Source: Heterodera schachtii
Lineage: Eukaryota; Nematoda; Chromadorea; Rhabditida; Heteroderidae
DNA length: 64,000 nucleotides
Direction: 5' to 3'
Assembly: GCA_023374025.1 (NCBI GenBank)
Contig: SIJG01000003.1
Location: 3,306,139 to 3,370,138 of the forward strand
Shown here: one piece after another, positions 35,647-49,925 of the stretch
Layout of the letters: each line of letters starts with the position of its first letter
How positions within the stretch are numbered: the stretch's first letter is position 1
Translations under genes and position numbers: made by a program
The notes under the pieces: generated by a model
Told to the model about the DNA's origin: nothing
Seen by the model: the letters and a program-made list of their open reading frames with translations, nothing else
The model's database searches: none

Positions 35647-36115
35647 GTGCTAGTGCGTTTCGTAAAAAAGGCCAAAGGGTTCGAAACAAAAAATATGTAA
35701 CACATAAAAATTCATAAATTGGCTCAAGTTCAACCAAATTAATATTTCATGGTATCATTCAATAGCTTTAAGTGTTCTATTTCAAAATAGAATTTTACAA
35801 TTTTTTTTACTTAAATATAAAAATAGTTATTGTCACAAAATTTCAAAAAATATAAAGTCAGTAATTTTTGTCCAGAACTTTTTTAATCTAAATGAAATTT
35901 TCTGAAATTTTGAAGGTAATTAGAGGGTTCTTAGTGTTATCAAATATATAAATTAATTTTGGTTCAATTGCATTTTAAAGACTTTATACTTAAGTAAAAA
36001 AATTTGTAAAAATTCTATTCTAAAAGAGAACACTTAAAGCTATTGAATGATACCATGAAATATTAATTTGGTTGAACTTGAGCCAATTTATGAATTTTTA
36101 TGTGTTACATATTTT
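35647..36115. mobile_element. Palindromic MITE family C, copy 2
   Basis: The outer left end GGTGCTAGTGCGTTTCGTAA runs into AATATTTCATGGTATCATTC (about 35740). The inner arm is mirrored at about 35995-36065 (TTGAATGATACCATGAAATA). The centre matches 11190-11340 in the same orientation. The right outer arm fades near ACATATTTTTTAATG. It has no coding capacity. It sits where T-rich composition gives way to A-rich. Confidence 0.85.
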
Positions 36116-37534
36116 TTAATGTATAAAAAAAAAATCTAGATAAAAAAAAGTTCCATAAATTGAAATCATTAAATTATATAAATGAATAAAATAAGGAACC
36201 CAATCTTTAATATGCAAAAATTATTTTAAAAAATTCCTTAAGAAATTATTTTTTTAAAAATTAATGAAATAATATTATAAAATTTAGTAGTATATTTACA
36301 ATGCAATCTACAATAGAAGTCATTAAAAAATCCTCTAAGTATTAAAATCAAGCTAAAAAGAAGGAAAACCTGTAAAGTTTGTAAATGGGTTAAAAAGTGA
36401 AACTTCTTCAAACGCCTAATAAAAGTCATACACCAAAAATTGATGATGAAAAATCATTTAGCAATTTATCGTAAATATAAATGTATCAATGAATAATATT
36501 AAAATAAATAAATATTAAAAATGCTCTGGATTCAATATTTTTATTCAAGAAAAAGATTTATTCGTTTTCAATTGCAAAAAATGAATAAATTTTGTTTGCC
36601 TCTTAAAAAACTTAATGTTTAAATGGCCATAAAACATAAAAGAAGAAATCGAACAACAAAAGATGAATTTTGGTAATAATAATAATTGTAAATATGAATT
36701 AAAAAAGTTTTAAAAAATAAAATTGAAATTATTAAAAATTTATTAACAAATCAATCGACAAGCTTTTAATAAAATGATTCAATATATCACATGCAACTTA
36801 CGAACGAATGTTCCGTATAATGCTCATGGGAGCCTAATTCTCATCATCCTAAAGTTAAAATATTACTACATTAAATAATCATTTATACATCATAATTAAA
36901 TAAATTAATTAAAATTTACAAACTCATAGGTTCTAATTAATAGAAATTTGATGAATAAAAGAACCAAATTAACTACTTTTTTATTTATCAGAATTGTTAT
37001 ACACACAGAAATCCATTTTATTAAATTCTATCTCTTAAATAAAATGAATTTCCAGTCAAAATTTGAATAAATGAATTAAAAATAGAATTTATATCACTTA
37101 TATGGCTAGCATAAATAAAAAATATATAAAATATTCAACAATTGAATTTTGTAATATTTTTTGAAATGACAAAAAAGACATAAATTAAAAATAGCATAAG
37201 AAAAATGAAATTTGAATTAATATCATCGTGACAAAATTAAAATTATTTTCTATAAAGGTAATTTAAAGGAATAAAAAATTAATTATTTATTAAAATGAAC
37301 AAATCCTAAATAAGAAATTTGTTAAATTAACATAATTAATAGCAAGAATCTTGAAATTAAAAATGTAAAGAAATTAAATTTACAGAATAGAGCAATCTAA
37401 GAGTAATGGAATTTCACATTGCATTAAGACCAATAACGTAAATTTAAAAAAAATTACGTTTTTCGTTAAATCGAATAATCAAAGATAAAAGTGAATCAAT
37501 TTAATAACTCTATAATGCCTAAAGATTTTTTCTT

Positions 37535-37885
37535 TCCTGTATTCACTATGGCTAAGATTTATACTTTTTTTCACTATTTTTACTGAGCTTTCAGTAGCCT
37601 AAAACGTACGAAAAACACGTTTTTTTTCGGTTGTTGATAGCTATTTTTCAAGTTATTAGCAACTATTTTCTTGTTTTTTATTTTTAGCAACTAAAATCTA
37701 CAAAAATTTTCAAAAAAAACTATTAAGAATTGGGCCGAAACTATTCAAAAATACACCTCTAACAAATGAAAAATTTTCTCAAAAATCAATCACCAAAATT
37801 TATTTTTTATTTCCAGCCAAAAATTTGTGATTTTAAAAACTTTTAGCTGAATACTGATTTAAATTTTGTCATTTTACATCCTTTC
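37535..37885. mobile_element. Degenerate hAT-type relic related to 61941-62352
   Basis: Shares AAAAATACACC, AATGAAAAATTTTCTCAAAAAT and AATACTGATT words, in order, with 62140-62260. A roughly TTAGCAACTATTTT word occurs inside. Terminal repeats and target duplication are no longer recognisable. Confidence 0.6.
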
Positions 37886-39263
37886 AAAAATAAGAAAGAT
37901 TAAATGAGATTTCTTTAAATATACAATTGCATAAATCAATTTTTTAATAATTATTATTTTTACACTAATTAACCATAAGAAAGAACTCCGAAACATGGAC
38001 GTGGACACGACAAGAGAGATAGCTTTAAATATTTTGCCAGTTAAAAATAATTTTGCATATTCTCATCAGAAAATTGAATTAAAATAAAACAAAAAATATT
38101 TATGAAAAAGTAAATAATAATAATTAAAATATGTTAAGCGCATACTATTCAAATATATACGAAAAAATATTATTTTACTCTGATAAAATATAAAAAATAT
38201 TAAAAAAATTATTAGCGATTAATAAATGTTTATGTGAATTTCGTTATATAAAATTACCCAAAACACCTAAGAACGTAAATACACCAAGGTTCCGTGATAA
38301 AAATTAGATTTTTTATTTAATTTACAAAAAAATCAGATAAATAAAAATAATAAATGAAATTTAAATTTTTTCTTGACCAAATAATAATTGCTTAAAAGAC
38401 GTCCATTAACAAAAATAAACAAGAAAGAAAAGACTCGATAAATAAATTTGCTTTCCAAGACAATATAACGAAGTTCATTCATGCGAATACAACCTTTTTA
38501 ATGAATCAATGGAGATGTTATCTGCTGTTATATTTATTTTTGTAAAACAAAATTTTTAAAAGCAACTCTCCTAAAAACCCATCTGTCTCTCAGCAACGAT
38601 GAATAAAACCGGTCTTGACAAGCACAATGAAAATAAGAATATCAGACTACAAATATTCTGACAATAACTTAAAAACGAAGATAAAAGAAAATTTTTATAA
38701 ACAAATTTTAAAATAACCGAAAACCATCTAAGCCCGAAATATTAAACCAATTTCGTCTACCAAATATATTTTAGAAAATAAAAAATAAATATCTCGAAAA
38801 ATAACAAAATGAATGAAAACAGTAATAGACCACATACAAAGGATGTGAAAGTATTAATAACTAAAAATAATATAACCAAAATTTAAATTTAAAAGAAGAT
38901 TATTGATAAAGACATAAAAGAGATTTTTTTTATAAATTTTCGCCAAAATACAAAATTTTTCCAGTGATTTTGTAATTAAAATTTTTTTTACATATTTTGT
39001 CAATTGTTTCATTAAAAAATATTTTACTGTTTAAAAATTGATTTTTATTGGTAATTAATTTTTTGGTTTATGAAATTAAAACAAAATTATCAATAACCTT
39101 AAAAAATAATATATAGTTTATAGAGTAATAAATTAAAACAACCAAATATTTTAAAAGTGAAAAATAATAAAAATCCCTATCTTTCAAAAAATTTATATCG
39201 CGAGATTAAAATATATTTCACAAAACTGATTTTAAATACAGTAATACCGTTATTTGACTTTCT

Positions 39264-39286
39264 TATTTAATTGCCCAGATTTGATG
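39264..39286 (+). repeat. SL1-like motif, copy 2
   Basis: TATTTAATTGCCCAGATTTGATG. Upstream TTTGACTTTC and downstream CAAATTTTGTGG..TTTTGTGA words match copy 1 at the same spacing, so the two are one repeat. Confidence 0.5.
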
Positions 39287-41619
39287 TTGAAAAATTGCAT
39301 TACTTATTTCAAATTTTGTGGTTTTTGTGAAATTATATTGAATTAAAAACTAAATAAAGAATGAAATTTTAAATAACATTTAAAACAAAAGATTTACTTA
39401 ATTTATTCATACTTTAAAAAAATTGTTATTATTTTTGTTTGTTGTGATAATTTATAATTAATGGATACTATATAGACAAACTTAAGCCACAAAATAATAC
39501 AAAAAGTTAAAAAATTTAATTTGTAATAAAAATGCTAAAAATCATAAACTATTATGAGGAAGAAAGTGTGATAATAAAAAGAAAAGTTTATATATTAATA
39601 TTGAAAAAATTTTAAACTTATTCAATTTAGAGATTTCAATTGTATAATTTAATAAAAAAGGTATTCTAATACTAATAAATTTATCAAAATATTTATAGTT
39701 TACAAAAATAAACTTGAACGTCACCACAGCAAGTGAAATCATTATTATCTAAAAATAAATAATCAATCTATAAAAAATTTTTAATATAAAGAAGAGAATA
39801 AATTCAGTTTTATTGATAAAGACAAAAAAGATCAATAATTTTAAAATGCTAAAAAATGCTTAAACAAAATAATATCTTAAAACAAATTTTAAATGTAAAT
39901 TATAAAAATTTAATAGAAGAATAGATAAATTAAACATATTCTTTAAGGAGAATTTGCGAAAAGAGAGGCTATTCCGTAAAAAGACATAAATAAAAAACAT
40001 ATTTTTAAATACTAACATATAAAAATATATTGTTCACCAAATCACTTTATAATTGTACAAAAAAAAAAGCAATAAAGATATCTCTATATATTGCAATATG
40101 TCAAATAAACATTTAAATGGTATAAAAATATAAAAATAATTTATCAATAAAATTGTGAGAGGACAGATCATCCAATACATTTAAATGTTTATTGCTTGAT
40201 TACGATTGAATTAAGAATTCAGATCACAATTATTAGAAATGTAGCAAATCAATAATGTAAACCTTTAAAAATGATAATAAACATAAATTTATTTTGCTAA
40301 ACCAAAACAATGTTAAATAATATGAATAAAACAATTTATAAAAATCAACAGAATCAACTTACTATGACATGTGGGAATTACATCATTAATAAAATTATTG
40401 AATGGAGCGGAACAAAAATGAATATAATAAAGATTATGTTATAAAAATATTATAATATAAAAAATTCTCGAAATTAATAAATTCCACGAATAATTTCCTA
40501 ACAGTACTCATTTGGACGTACGTTACCAAGAATATATAAAGGTTTAATAAAAAAATCAAAAGACTAAGGCCGTATTTGGTTTATTATAAATAATAATTAA
40601 ATATTCTTATTGGACGACAATGAATTTCATCTTTAATAAAAAGCTTAACTAATAAATGCTACAAAAAAATATGCAACAATATAGTTTTAAAAATGTGAGT
40701 GCAGTCACCACAAGAAAATAAATCAACTTAAATTATATTTAAAATGACTTCAACGAAAATTATTAGATAAACGTAGCGAGACGAAAAATTATTGTCGATG
40801 AAAGGAATGAAAGAGAAAATAAAAAATATATTAAAAAAATGAAATATAAATAATAAATAAAACAAAAATTAATAATCTCTGATACTAATTAAGCCATCTA
40901 AAATATTATTATGAAGATATCTTAAAATAATTTATTTACGTTAGATATTTAAAATATTTCTTAAATCTTGAACTAAAATTAAATTATTAATAGTATGTAA
41001 ATATATTTACGCTGTATGTCAAAATGGGAATCATAATGCATGATGAATAAAAATGTGAATAAAATTAAAACAATGGTAATAAGAATGATTTGTAAAAATC
41101 AAAATGAATAAATGCAATATTTTAAACCAAGAAGAACTTTTTTACATATGAATTATATAAAATTATCTTCGCTTTATCTGATTAAAAGACACTTTAAAAT
41201 AAAAGGTAATCAAAAGAATGAAACTTCAAAAATAAGAAAAATAAAATAAAACAAAGAGATAAGAAATTTATTTATTTCGATCCAAAATATGACTTTATAC
41301 CCCACATTCTACAATTCATTTGCTGGTTTGAATAAAGATCTCAAACATCGCGCAATGAAATAATACATAACTTTCATTATTTTTACAATATATCTAAATA
41401 TATCAAAAATCATATAATTAATAAAATAAATTATTAATATATAAAATGCTTAATAAAATTATTCGACAATCGGAGCCAAATGGTTAATAGCATGAAACCC
41501 TTTTCAAATTAAAAATACTATAACTTTTTCTCTTAGTAAAGATATGGAAAACCAAAGTAAATGGAAAACCTCTTAAATAATATTTAAAAGGAGCACCACG
41601 GAAAGTATAGGCACAAGGA

Positions 41620-41705
41620 CCGGAACATAAAACTTGAACTTTATGAAGATAAAAAAAGACATAGTTACTAATTTTATTGTAAAAACTAAATAGCATCTCA
41701 TATAT
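41620..41705 (+). repeat. Direct repeat (pairs with 42125-42205)
   Basis: CTTGAACT..ATGAAGAT, AAAAAAGACATAG, ACTAATTTTATTGTAAAAA and AAATAGCATCTCATATA occur in the same order about 500 bp apart. Confidence 0.9.
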
Positions 41706-42124
41706 TCATATATTGCTGACAGAATGGCAAAACAGCGAGACTACTCCTCAATCTCGAGATAAAATTAATTATAGGTAAATAAATAAATTATATATTTATA
41801 TACTAATAACAAAAATTTTGCAAATATGTTTTAATAAGTTTTGAGAAATTTAAATCAAATTAAAATGTTCATGATTAGAAAGACAAAGAGAAATGGAGTA
41901 AAAATTAAAAAAGGAAAAATAAAGTTTTTCGTTTTTATAAAAGATAAAAATGAATCAATTTTAAAACTCATATAAATTTACAAAAATTTATAATATTTAA
42001 TTAATTATTAACCATATTTGCTATATTGATTTTAAGATAAATCGAAATATTGATAAATTATCATTAAATAATGCAATTTTCAAGTAGACCGTTCTATTTT
42101 TTTTTGACTAAGTCGAGAGAATAC

Positions 42125-42205
42125 TTAACTTGAACTAATGAAGATTAAAAAAAGACATAGATTAGATACTAATTTTATTGTAAAAATTAAATAGCATCTC
42201 ATATA
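42125..42205 (+). repeat. Direct repeat, second copy
   Basis: Partner of 41620-41705. Just upstream, a TTTCAAGTAGACC word (about 42078) recurs at about 45606. Confidence 0.9.
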
Positions 42206-43334
42206 ATGACTTTTAATTTATTATTTATCCAAAAAACCTAACAAATAACTGTATTAAAATTTATGCGACGATATCGCTGAAATCTTTTTTTGAAGAAAAA
42301 CATTTACAATTTTAAATAATAAAATGAAAAATTTTAAAAAATGAATGCAAAATAAATTAAAAGAAGGAAATACGCAATCAAATAATATTATCATACCGAA
42401 AGACAAGTTCAATGAGACGAAAACGCATTGCTTAACGCCTGGACAATTTGAAAATAAATATTTTTTTAATTTTTCATATTATTGTTAACAAAACAAAAAT
42501 GGCAATGATTGTAATAATAAGGTAATAAAAAAATATTATAGAAAAAATTAATGAAAATAGATTTTCATACATAAAAACATGCGTAAAAAAAATTGCTTAT
42601 AAGAAAAAAAAAGTAAAATTTTGTTATATTGCATGATGAATAAATAAGCGCATAAAATTAATATTGGAAATAATCAAAACAAAAAATTAATCAATTTAAT
42701 ACAGACAAAGATTTACAAAAGTTTTTGAATTTTTAATTAATTTAGCTATATTCTACTCTAAATATAATTTAAAAAGCAAATGATTTGGTAACAGCCCATA
42801 GAAATACATAAAACTGATAAATTTAAAACCAAATATAATTAAAAAAAACGTTACGATTCCGATTTTACTTTAAACAAAAAGACAAAAAATAAAAATGATG
42901 CGAATTGGCAACAATTCGAAGATAGCGGTCTGGAGCTTAGCTACTAGAGAATGCGACTCACATTAAAAAGAAAATTTTTCAAATTATCCATTTATATACC
43001 GACAATTCTACTTAAATTACTAACTATACCAATCCAAGGATTATAAAAACGATTACAAAAAATAAAAGTGTAACTCGATAATTTCATTAAAGTAAAATAA
43101 ATTTAATTTATGTCTGGATTAAAACAACATGGCAAACGAATGAGATACACAGATATAATCAATAAAAATAATATCAAAAACGAAATAACAATGCGTATGC
43201 AAAAAGGTATGCAGAAAGAGACGTGTCTAGAACAAGATGATATCGAGGCGCTATTGCTGATCTTTATGAAATCATATAACAAAATAGAATCTTATATTTA
43301 ATTAATAAAATGATGGAAAAAACAAATGAATAAA

Positions 43335-43610
43335 CAATAAATAAGAGAACTTATTTCACAAAATACTATTTTTTTAAATAATAGAGTTTTAAATAAATTA
43401 ATAGCTTATAAAATTATTTTAAGCTTTTTTAATTAAATCGAAAAAATGAAATTTATATACATATTGGCGTCAGATTAAATTAATAAAATGAAATTTTTTT
43501 AAATCAAAAATGATCATGTTTTAAAGAATAATTAAGAATTTTTAAATTATTTCATTTAATAAATGATGATAAATTACCTTCCCCATATTATAACAAAAGT
43601 GAGTAAACTG
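43335..43610 (+). repeat. Direct repeat (pairs with 50755-51085)
   Basis: Shared words AGAGAAcTTATTTCAcAAAA, TAGAGTTTT, AATAGCTTATrAAATTATTT and AATAAATGATGATAAATTAC / AATAAATGATGATAAGTTAC, then CCTTCCC, in order. Confidence 0.85.
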
Positions 43611-44888
43611 AATATCAAAAACCTTATAATGTTAATAATTGCTTAAAATTATTATTATTAAAAAAGTAAAATACAAACATAAAAATAAATTATTAATAGT
43701 TTTAGACTAACACTTTTATTATTTTGAAAGTTTTTTAAACCGACATTTTTAGTTTTGGGTAGAATTTATATATACTCTTCTACTTAATTGAAGCTCCGGC
43801 TATAGTTTGTGAACATGATGATGTAATCTGTACTGACATGAGCACTTCGCGAACAATTTCCTTAAACATTACCAAAATAAAAAATAACAAAATAGACTTA
43901 ATAAATAAATTTTTAATTTAAACCTTTGTTCAAAAGTTATTTCGGTCTATTAACCTTGAAAATTTCAAATTTAATAAATTAAAATGGAGTAAATATACAT
44001 AAATAGATTTATCAATAAACGTGCAACCGTATCGTACATGTTGACTCAACTATCGGTATAATTAATGTTCAAAAAGAATTTTCTTAATTAAATAATAAAT
44101 TTATTCAAAAAAAAAACTATTCAAATTTTTACATCTCAACATTAAAACAAATAAAAACATATTTTTGTTTGTAATTGATACATATTGACGGAGTGAATTA
44201 TATAAAATATATGCATTCTAATAAATAAAGTGGTTCAAAGAACTAAATGTATTATTTAATCATTTAATTTAATTCTTAACAACAAAATTATATAAAACTT
44301 TTAATATATCAATATTCAAGAGAAAATTAAATATCAAATAAAGAAATTATAAAATACAATACGCCAGCTGGCATCTAATTGAATTAATTAAAATGAAAAA
44401 TACTTTTTAAAAATGGAAAACGGTATGAACAAAATGAGCCAACGTTCGCGCACAGGCATGATTATAATGGAATTAATGAAATAAGTACAAAACTGTTTAA
44501 AAAAATACAACTGAATTTTAATTTGAAGTTAAAATAATATTTTTGAATTGAAATCTAGTGAATGAACATGTTATTTTATTTAATATTTTTATTTATTTAT
44601 GATTTAAAAAAATTTAATACGAGAAAAGAACACAGTCAACAATCATCCAATTGACGATATAGAAATATATCTATTTAAATGCTAAATTATTGTATAAAAT
44701 TAAATTTATTTTTGGAAAATACTAATTCTTCAGTCTGTTAATTTTCTTCACTAAACGGCCAAAAGATTAAAAAACAGAATAAAGAAATTACTAAATAAAT
44801 TCTTTTAAAATATAAATATTAATTTAAAAAACTATGCGGCACAACATAAAATGAAAATACAAGCATAAAATAAATTGTTCATGATCTC

Positions 44889-44910
44889 GATTTAATTACC
44901 CAAATTTGAG
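44889..44910 (+). repeat. SL1-like motif, copy 3 (best match)
   Basis: GATTTAATTACC then CAAATTTGAG: 20 of 22 positions equal the canonical nematode spliced leader SL1, differing only by A for G at positions 2 and 16. It is not followed by a GT splice donor (next bases ATTAATAAAC), so it is not a working SL RNA gene as it stands. Confidence 0.65.
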
Positions 44911-45312
44911 ATTAATAAACTTGAATTTATTCAATTTATTAAAAATATTTAGAAGAACATTTGGAGGAGCTTGAATTTATAATAAATATTCTGATTTATT
45001 AGCGATCGCGATTGGAATTTTCTGAAACCTAGGAATCAGATTAATTAAAATATAAAGTTTCATAACTAAATAATTATTAATTAAAAAAAAAATTTTGATT
45101 TCTATTTTTCAATTAAATAAAGATTCAAAAAAGGTAGTACATTCAGCTGATACGAAAGAAATAATTTTCAATCTATATTGAAAACAATTAAATTAGAATA
45201 TTAAAATTGATTGGAATTAAAATTACTTCCTTTCTTTTTTTAGATTATGGTCAACAGATACAGAATTGTTAGAAGAACCTGAAAGCATGATAAAAGAAAA
45301 GAATGCAATTAT

Positions 45313-45560
45313 TAGAGACCGGAATTTTGAAATGGCCGGGACCGGGATTGGGACCGGGACTTGGAAAATGGACCGGGACGAGATCCCGGGACCGGGACTC
45401 CCGTTTTTCCGGGACTCCCGGTCCCGGTGGTTTGTCCAACAAAGCCGGGACCGGGACTCCCGTTTTTCCGGGACTCCCGGTCCCGGTCCCAGTTTTTGGG
45501 CCGGGACCGGGACTTTTTCAAAATTTTTGAAATTTTGATTAAAAATTCGGAAAAAATTTT
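45313..45560. mobile_element. CCGGGAC-rich element, relative of 33661-34562
   Basis: Starts TAGAGACCGGAATTTTG and consists largely of CGGGACCGGGAC runs with two near-copies of a CCGTTTTTCCGGGACTCCCGG block (45402-45425 and 45458-45482). Four overlapping frames (Pro/Gly or Arg/Asp/Ser-rich) are artefacts. A possible CAATTAT duplication at 45306-45312 and about 45581 was seen, but the right terminus is unclear. Confidence 0.6.
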
Positions 45561-47300
45561 ATAATTTATATTTTTAGCTTACAATTATATCAAGCCTGTA
45601 ATTTTCAAGTAGACCATTTTCAATTTTTAGTTACTTTGAGAGAATGCGAAAATTTAAAAGTTTTGATTTTTTAAAAAGCAATAAAATTATAAACAAAATA
45701 AATTGCATCATTAATAAAAAAAATAAGACCAGACTCTTAGGCAATGGTCTTAAGCGTAAATCTCTCAATGTTGACCAAGACAACAATTTGCGTCAAACAG
45801 AAAGCAGCAGCAGAAAATCCCTATCGATATTTCAGAGCAATATCATTTAGGACAACATCAAATTCATGATCAACGACCTTGAAAACCTAAAATCATTTTT
45901 TGATTTTTTAAAATTTCAAAAAAAAATTTGAAAAGGGGCTACCACCGGTGGTATTCTTACCCAGGAATAATTTTTAGTTAATTTTAAACCAATTTAATAA
46001 TTTCATAGGAATAATTATATTGAAATTGGCAAATATTTTTTTAAATTATGTCACAGTGACGAAATGAACAGTGACGAATTATTTATAGAAGAAGCTTAAT
46101 ATGCTTCATTAAAAAATAAAAATATATAAAATTTCGAAAAGTTTAAAATAACTTTTTAACCATAGTAAAAATAGTAAAGAAAATATCACGCATTATTAAG
46201 AATAAAAATTGGCTAGATTTATGAATATTGTTGTAGAAAATGAAATTATCGGCACCAACAATTAAAAACAATCCAAAAAGCATTGTAATTAAACAAGTAA
46301 ATAAAACAGATAAACTAATATATGTATAAATTTAAAAAAATTACTCAACGATTTTAATTAATTTATTTTATTGCTTTTCTTATTTTTTTGTTTTTTTTTT
46401 ATTTAAAAAAATTATAAGCAAATTCAACCGAAAAAAGATTAAAAAATTTATTCAATTTCACATGTATTATTGTAAAGCTTCACAAATATGAAAACACGGA
46501 AAACAACCTAATTAATCAATGCGCTTCAAAAATTATAACAGCCCTAAATAAATAAAATCGAAAAGCAGTTATAAATAAAACAGTCGAAGCCTTACAATAT
46601 AAAATCATATTAAAATAAATTAATTTTTGAAAAATTTACATTTAAAGTTTGTAATGAAACACTTAATCGAAACAATGTTGTTTCTGCAAGAATGAAAAAA
46701 CTCACGTATTGATAAAAATTATTATTTTATTTATTAATTCTCAAAAATATTATTTATAACGAAAAAAATAATGAAAAAACAAAATTTTAAATAATGAATT
46801 AAATAACATTATTATTTAAAGAATTTATCAACTTATCTTTTAATCATCATTTGAGTATTAATAATAATAAAATAACCAAGGAGATCGAAAATCATCTGAT
46901 TTGGAAGTAAATCAAAATAAATAATCTATTTATTTATGATTTTTGGATTAGAAAAAAATGGAAAAGCAGCATCCTGATCTGGTCTGGCTTGATCGATTCT
47001 TTACAATTTAAACAAAATAAATTGATGATCACAGGAATTAAAAAGACAAAAATATGTGAACAATAAATAAACAAATAAAATTAGGTCAAAGTTAAATTGA
47101 GATAACAGAATAAATGCCAAATCACTTATGAATTTACTTGTTTTGTTTAAGCTTTTCCGGTTTTATTACCTTAGTGGTTTTAAATTGATTTACAGAATTT
47201 GTTTGTATTAGTTCTTTATCGAGTTGATCCCACTATTTTGTTACACTCCCAGCAAAGGGAATGAATCTTTTGCCTTTTTATGTTTTTCTGCCTTTCTCAT

Positions 47301-47820
47301 CAGGGATGGCACGGAATTCCTAGTTCCGACTTCTGATATTTTTGGGGCATCGGAATGCAGAATTCCTAAAAAATCGGAACTTTTCGGAATTTTTTTTTGA
47401 GTTTTTTTTTCAAAAAATTAGCAATTTTTGTATAATTTCTGTTAATAAATTGAATTGAAATTTTTTAAAATTTTTACGGGATTTTTTGAAAAAATTGCGT
47501 CGAAAAAAACGGTTTTGAAAAGCAAAAAAAAGTCAATTTTATGGACCATTAACAGATTTGTTTCCCGATCTATTTTTACCTTCTGATCCATTCGAAAAAT
47601 CTTAGTCTCCCCTTTTAATGCATCCGGCAAGCCCCTAAAATTTTTTTTTTCAAAATGTCAGGTATTTTTCTTTTTTGGAATTTTTGAAATTTAATTGAAA
47701 TTTTTTCAAAATTTCCAAAATCCCGCAATCCCGCGCGGGATCCCGCAAATTTTAAATGCGGGATTTGCGGAATTAATTCCGCGGGATCCCGTCACGCAAA
47801 ATTTTTTGATTCCAATCCCT
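47301..47820. mobile_element. hAT-like element, GGCACGGAATTC family, about 520 bp
   Basis: Left end CAGGGATGGCACGGAATTCC; right end TTGATTCCAATCCCT. The two ends give AGGGATkG as a short inverted terminus. An internal cluster at 47716-47795 is a GC-rich palindrome of GCGGGATCCCGC-type words. The left 170 bp match 33006-33190. No clear target duplication. The minus frame at 47442-47630 is not credible. Confidence 0.72.
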
Positions 47821-48919
47821 CAGCTGGATAGGATATTCAAATTTGAAATTTTCGGTTTCTAGTTTTCACATAAATCTCTGAAAGTAGCAACAAAAACATA
47901 TTTTTATGCCAAACTTTTCTTATAAATTTGAGCAATTATAAACATCTAAAATACAATTTCCGTGGTTTGACAACTACAAATATATTTCGGCTTTTAGCAA
48001 TTATTTCTACTAAATTTAAAAAATTTGTAAAGAAAAATGCAATAAAATTCAAAAATTTTCACGACGACGTCTTCATCACCGCCAACTGGCTAAAGAGTGG
48101 CATTAAAATATTAAAAAAAAAAATACAATTAAACCAAAACTTTATTAAATGAAAATACAAAACATTTGGAATTTGATATTTGGATTTGCGTAAAAAGTAG
48201 TCCCGTAAAAATCTCGCTCGCGTTAAAAATCCCGTTCATTTTAATTATTTTCAAGAAAAATAAAACAATTTAAAAATAAATCTTAATTTAAAGCAAATAT
48301 TTACTGTCCTATTTTCGCAGCTTTAATACCCAAAATAAAAAATAAATAATTAAAACCTTAAAAATTACACATTAAAAAATTACGAAATAATAAAGTAATG
48401 ATAAATGAAAAATAATTCTTTAAAAGGTACTGTATACATTCTATCGTACAATTAAAAATACATAAAAATTGATTTTTCATAATTCTTTATTATTGCTGCG
48501 GCGATGACACCTTATCGGACGTATGCGAGGCTTAGTTAAAAATAAGATAAAATATTAATAAATGAATTAATAATAAACACAAAAGATTTGAGAAAAATTT
48601 TCAAAAATTTAAAAAGTTTTTAAAAATGCAAAAAAATTTTTATAATAATTATTTATTTTCAAAAAAACAAAATAAAATTTTAAAGATAAAAAGCTAAAAT
48701 TGAATACTTTGTTAAAAAATAAAGTAAAAAATAGTAGTATGTCATGTTTCAAAAGACTAATGAGATTTGCTCGAGCCACTTATTTTAAACCAAAAATGGA
48801 ACTGTTAGCATTAATAATTTCTGGCGGAAAGACAGTAAGAAATTAGAAGGACAATTATTCCAAAAAATATAAAAAAGTTATTTAATATAATTATTGCATC
48901 AATGCCCTGTAAAACCCTA

Positions 48920-49421
48920 TCTATTTAACAATTAATTATTAGAATAAAATATCGATCGATGAATTTGATCACCAATTATTAATATAATGTAAAATTAAAA
49001 ATTTTTTTAGATTGCTATAAAAGAATATAAGATTTTAATAAACTAAATATTATGTTTATGTAAACCATAAAGAAATGAAGCTATAATGTACATAATAGTA
49101 ATTTAAAACAAAGGAACCATAGCATTAATAATTTAATTATGATGGAGAGACGAATTTAAACAATTTAAGTAGGAAATTAGCTGGAGAATTAAGACAAATA
49201 AATAAATAATATATAAGTTTCATAATAGAGGAAAATAAAAATATGAAAAAAATCAGTTATGAAAACATTTTAAAATATTTTGAAATAATTATAATATTTT
49301 TTATTATGATTAATTTAAGAAAATTAAACGATAAAGTTTATGTATAATGCAACTATGACTAATGAATATATTCGTAAAATTAAAAAAGTAAATATTTCAG
49401 TTTTCGTTGAATCCAATAATA
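48920..49421 (+). repeat. About 500-bp direct repeat (pairs with 53881-54370)
   Basis: Roughly 90 percent identical over the whole length to 53881-54370, with small indels. Conserved words include AAAATATCGATCGATGAATT, TGATCACCAATTATTAATAT, TGATGGAGAGACGAATTTAA and CAGTTTTCGTTGAATCCAAT. This is the youngest duplication in the field. Confidence 0.95.
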
Positions 49422-49804
49422 TAAAATTACCTAAGCTTTTTGAATATTTTACTTAATTATAAAAACAATTTCTTAATTATTTATTCCATTTTTATAAAAT
49501 AAAACAAACGTAAATGAAAGTAAATTGGAAAATGAATAAAAATGGATAAGTAATGAACTTACCAAACTTGCTAAGCTAATTTACATTACATTTGCTAAAG
49601 CGTGGTCGATTATTAATGTTTTTATTGAAACCTAAAAATAACCCAATTTTAATAAACAAATAAAATGAATGCCGAGATAATAAAAGTTGAAGTATTATTT
49701 ATTTATGCTCAAATAATTAAATTAATAAAATTAATAGAAAAAATTTACTTTTAAAATAAAAATAATAATAATAGCAATTTTTTATATAAAAACGAAAACA
49801 AAAC

Positions 49805-49925
49805 AGTTTTTTTTTTCAATTTTTGCACAAATTTTGACTTTTTTGGGGTTTTTGGCACATATTTTGGGGTTTTTTTTTGGCACATATATATGGTCATATT
49901 TGGCGTTTCTAGCATATATAAATCC
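49805..49925. other. T-rich patch with GGGGTTTTTGGCACATATTT repeats
   Basis: A short T-rich insertion in A-rich surroundings. GGGGTTTTT..GGCACATAT is repeated twice and ends in related GGTCATATTTGGCG. Probably a mobile-element scrap. Confidence 0.45.

Noticed and set aside
45266..45564. Pro/Gly-rich and Asp/Ser/Arg-rich open frames
   Set aside because: Products of the CCGGGAC array in several frames at once; no independent coding signal.
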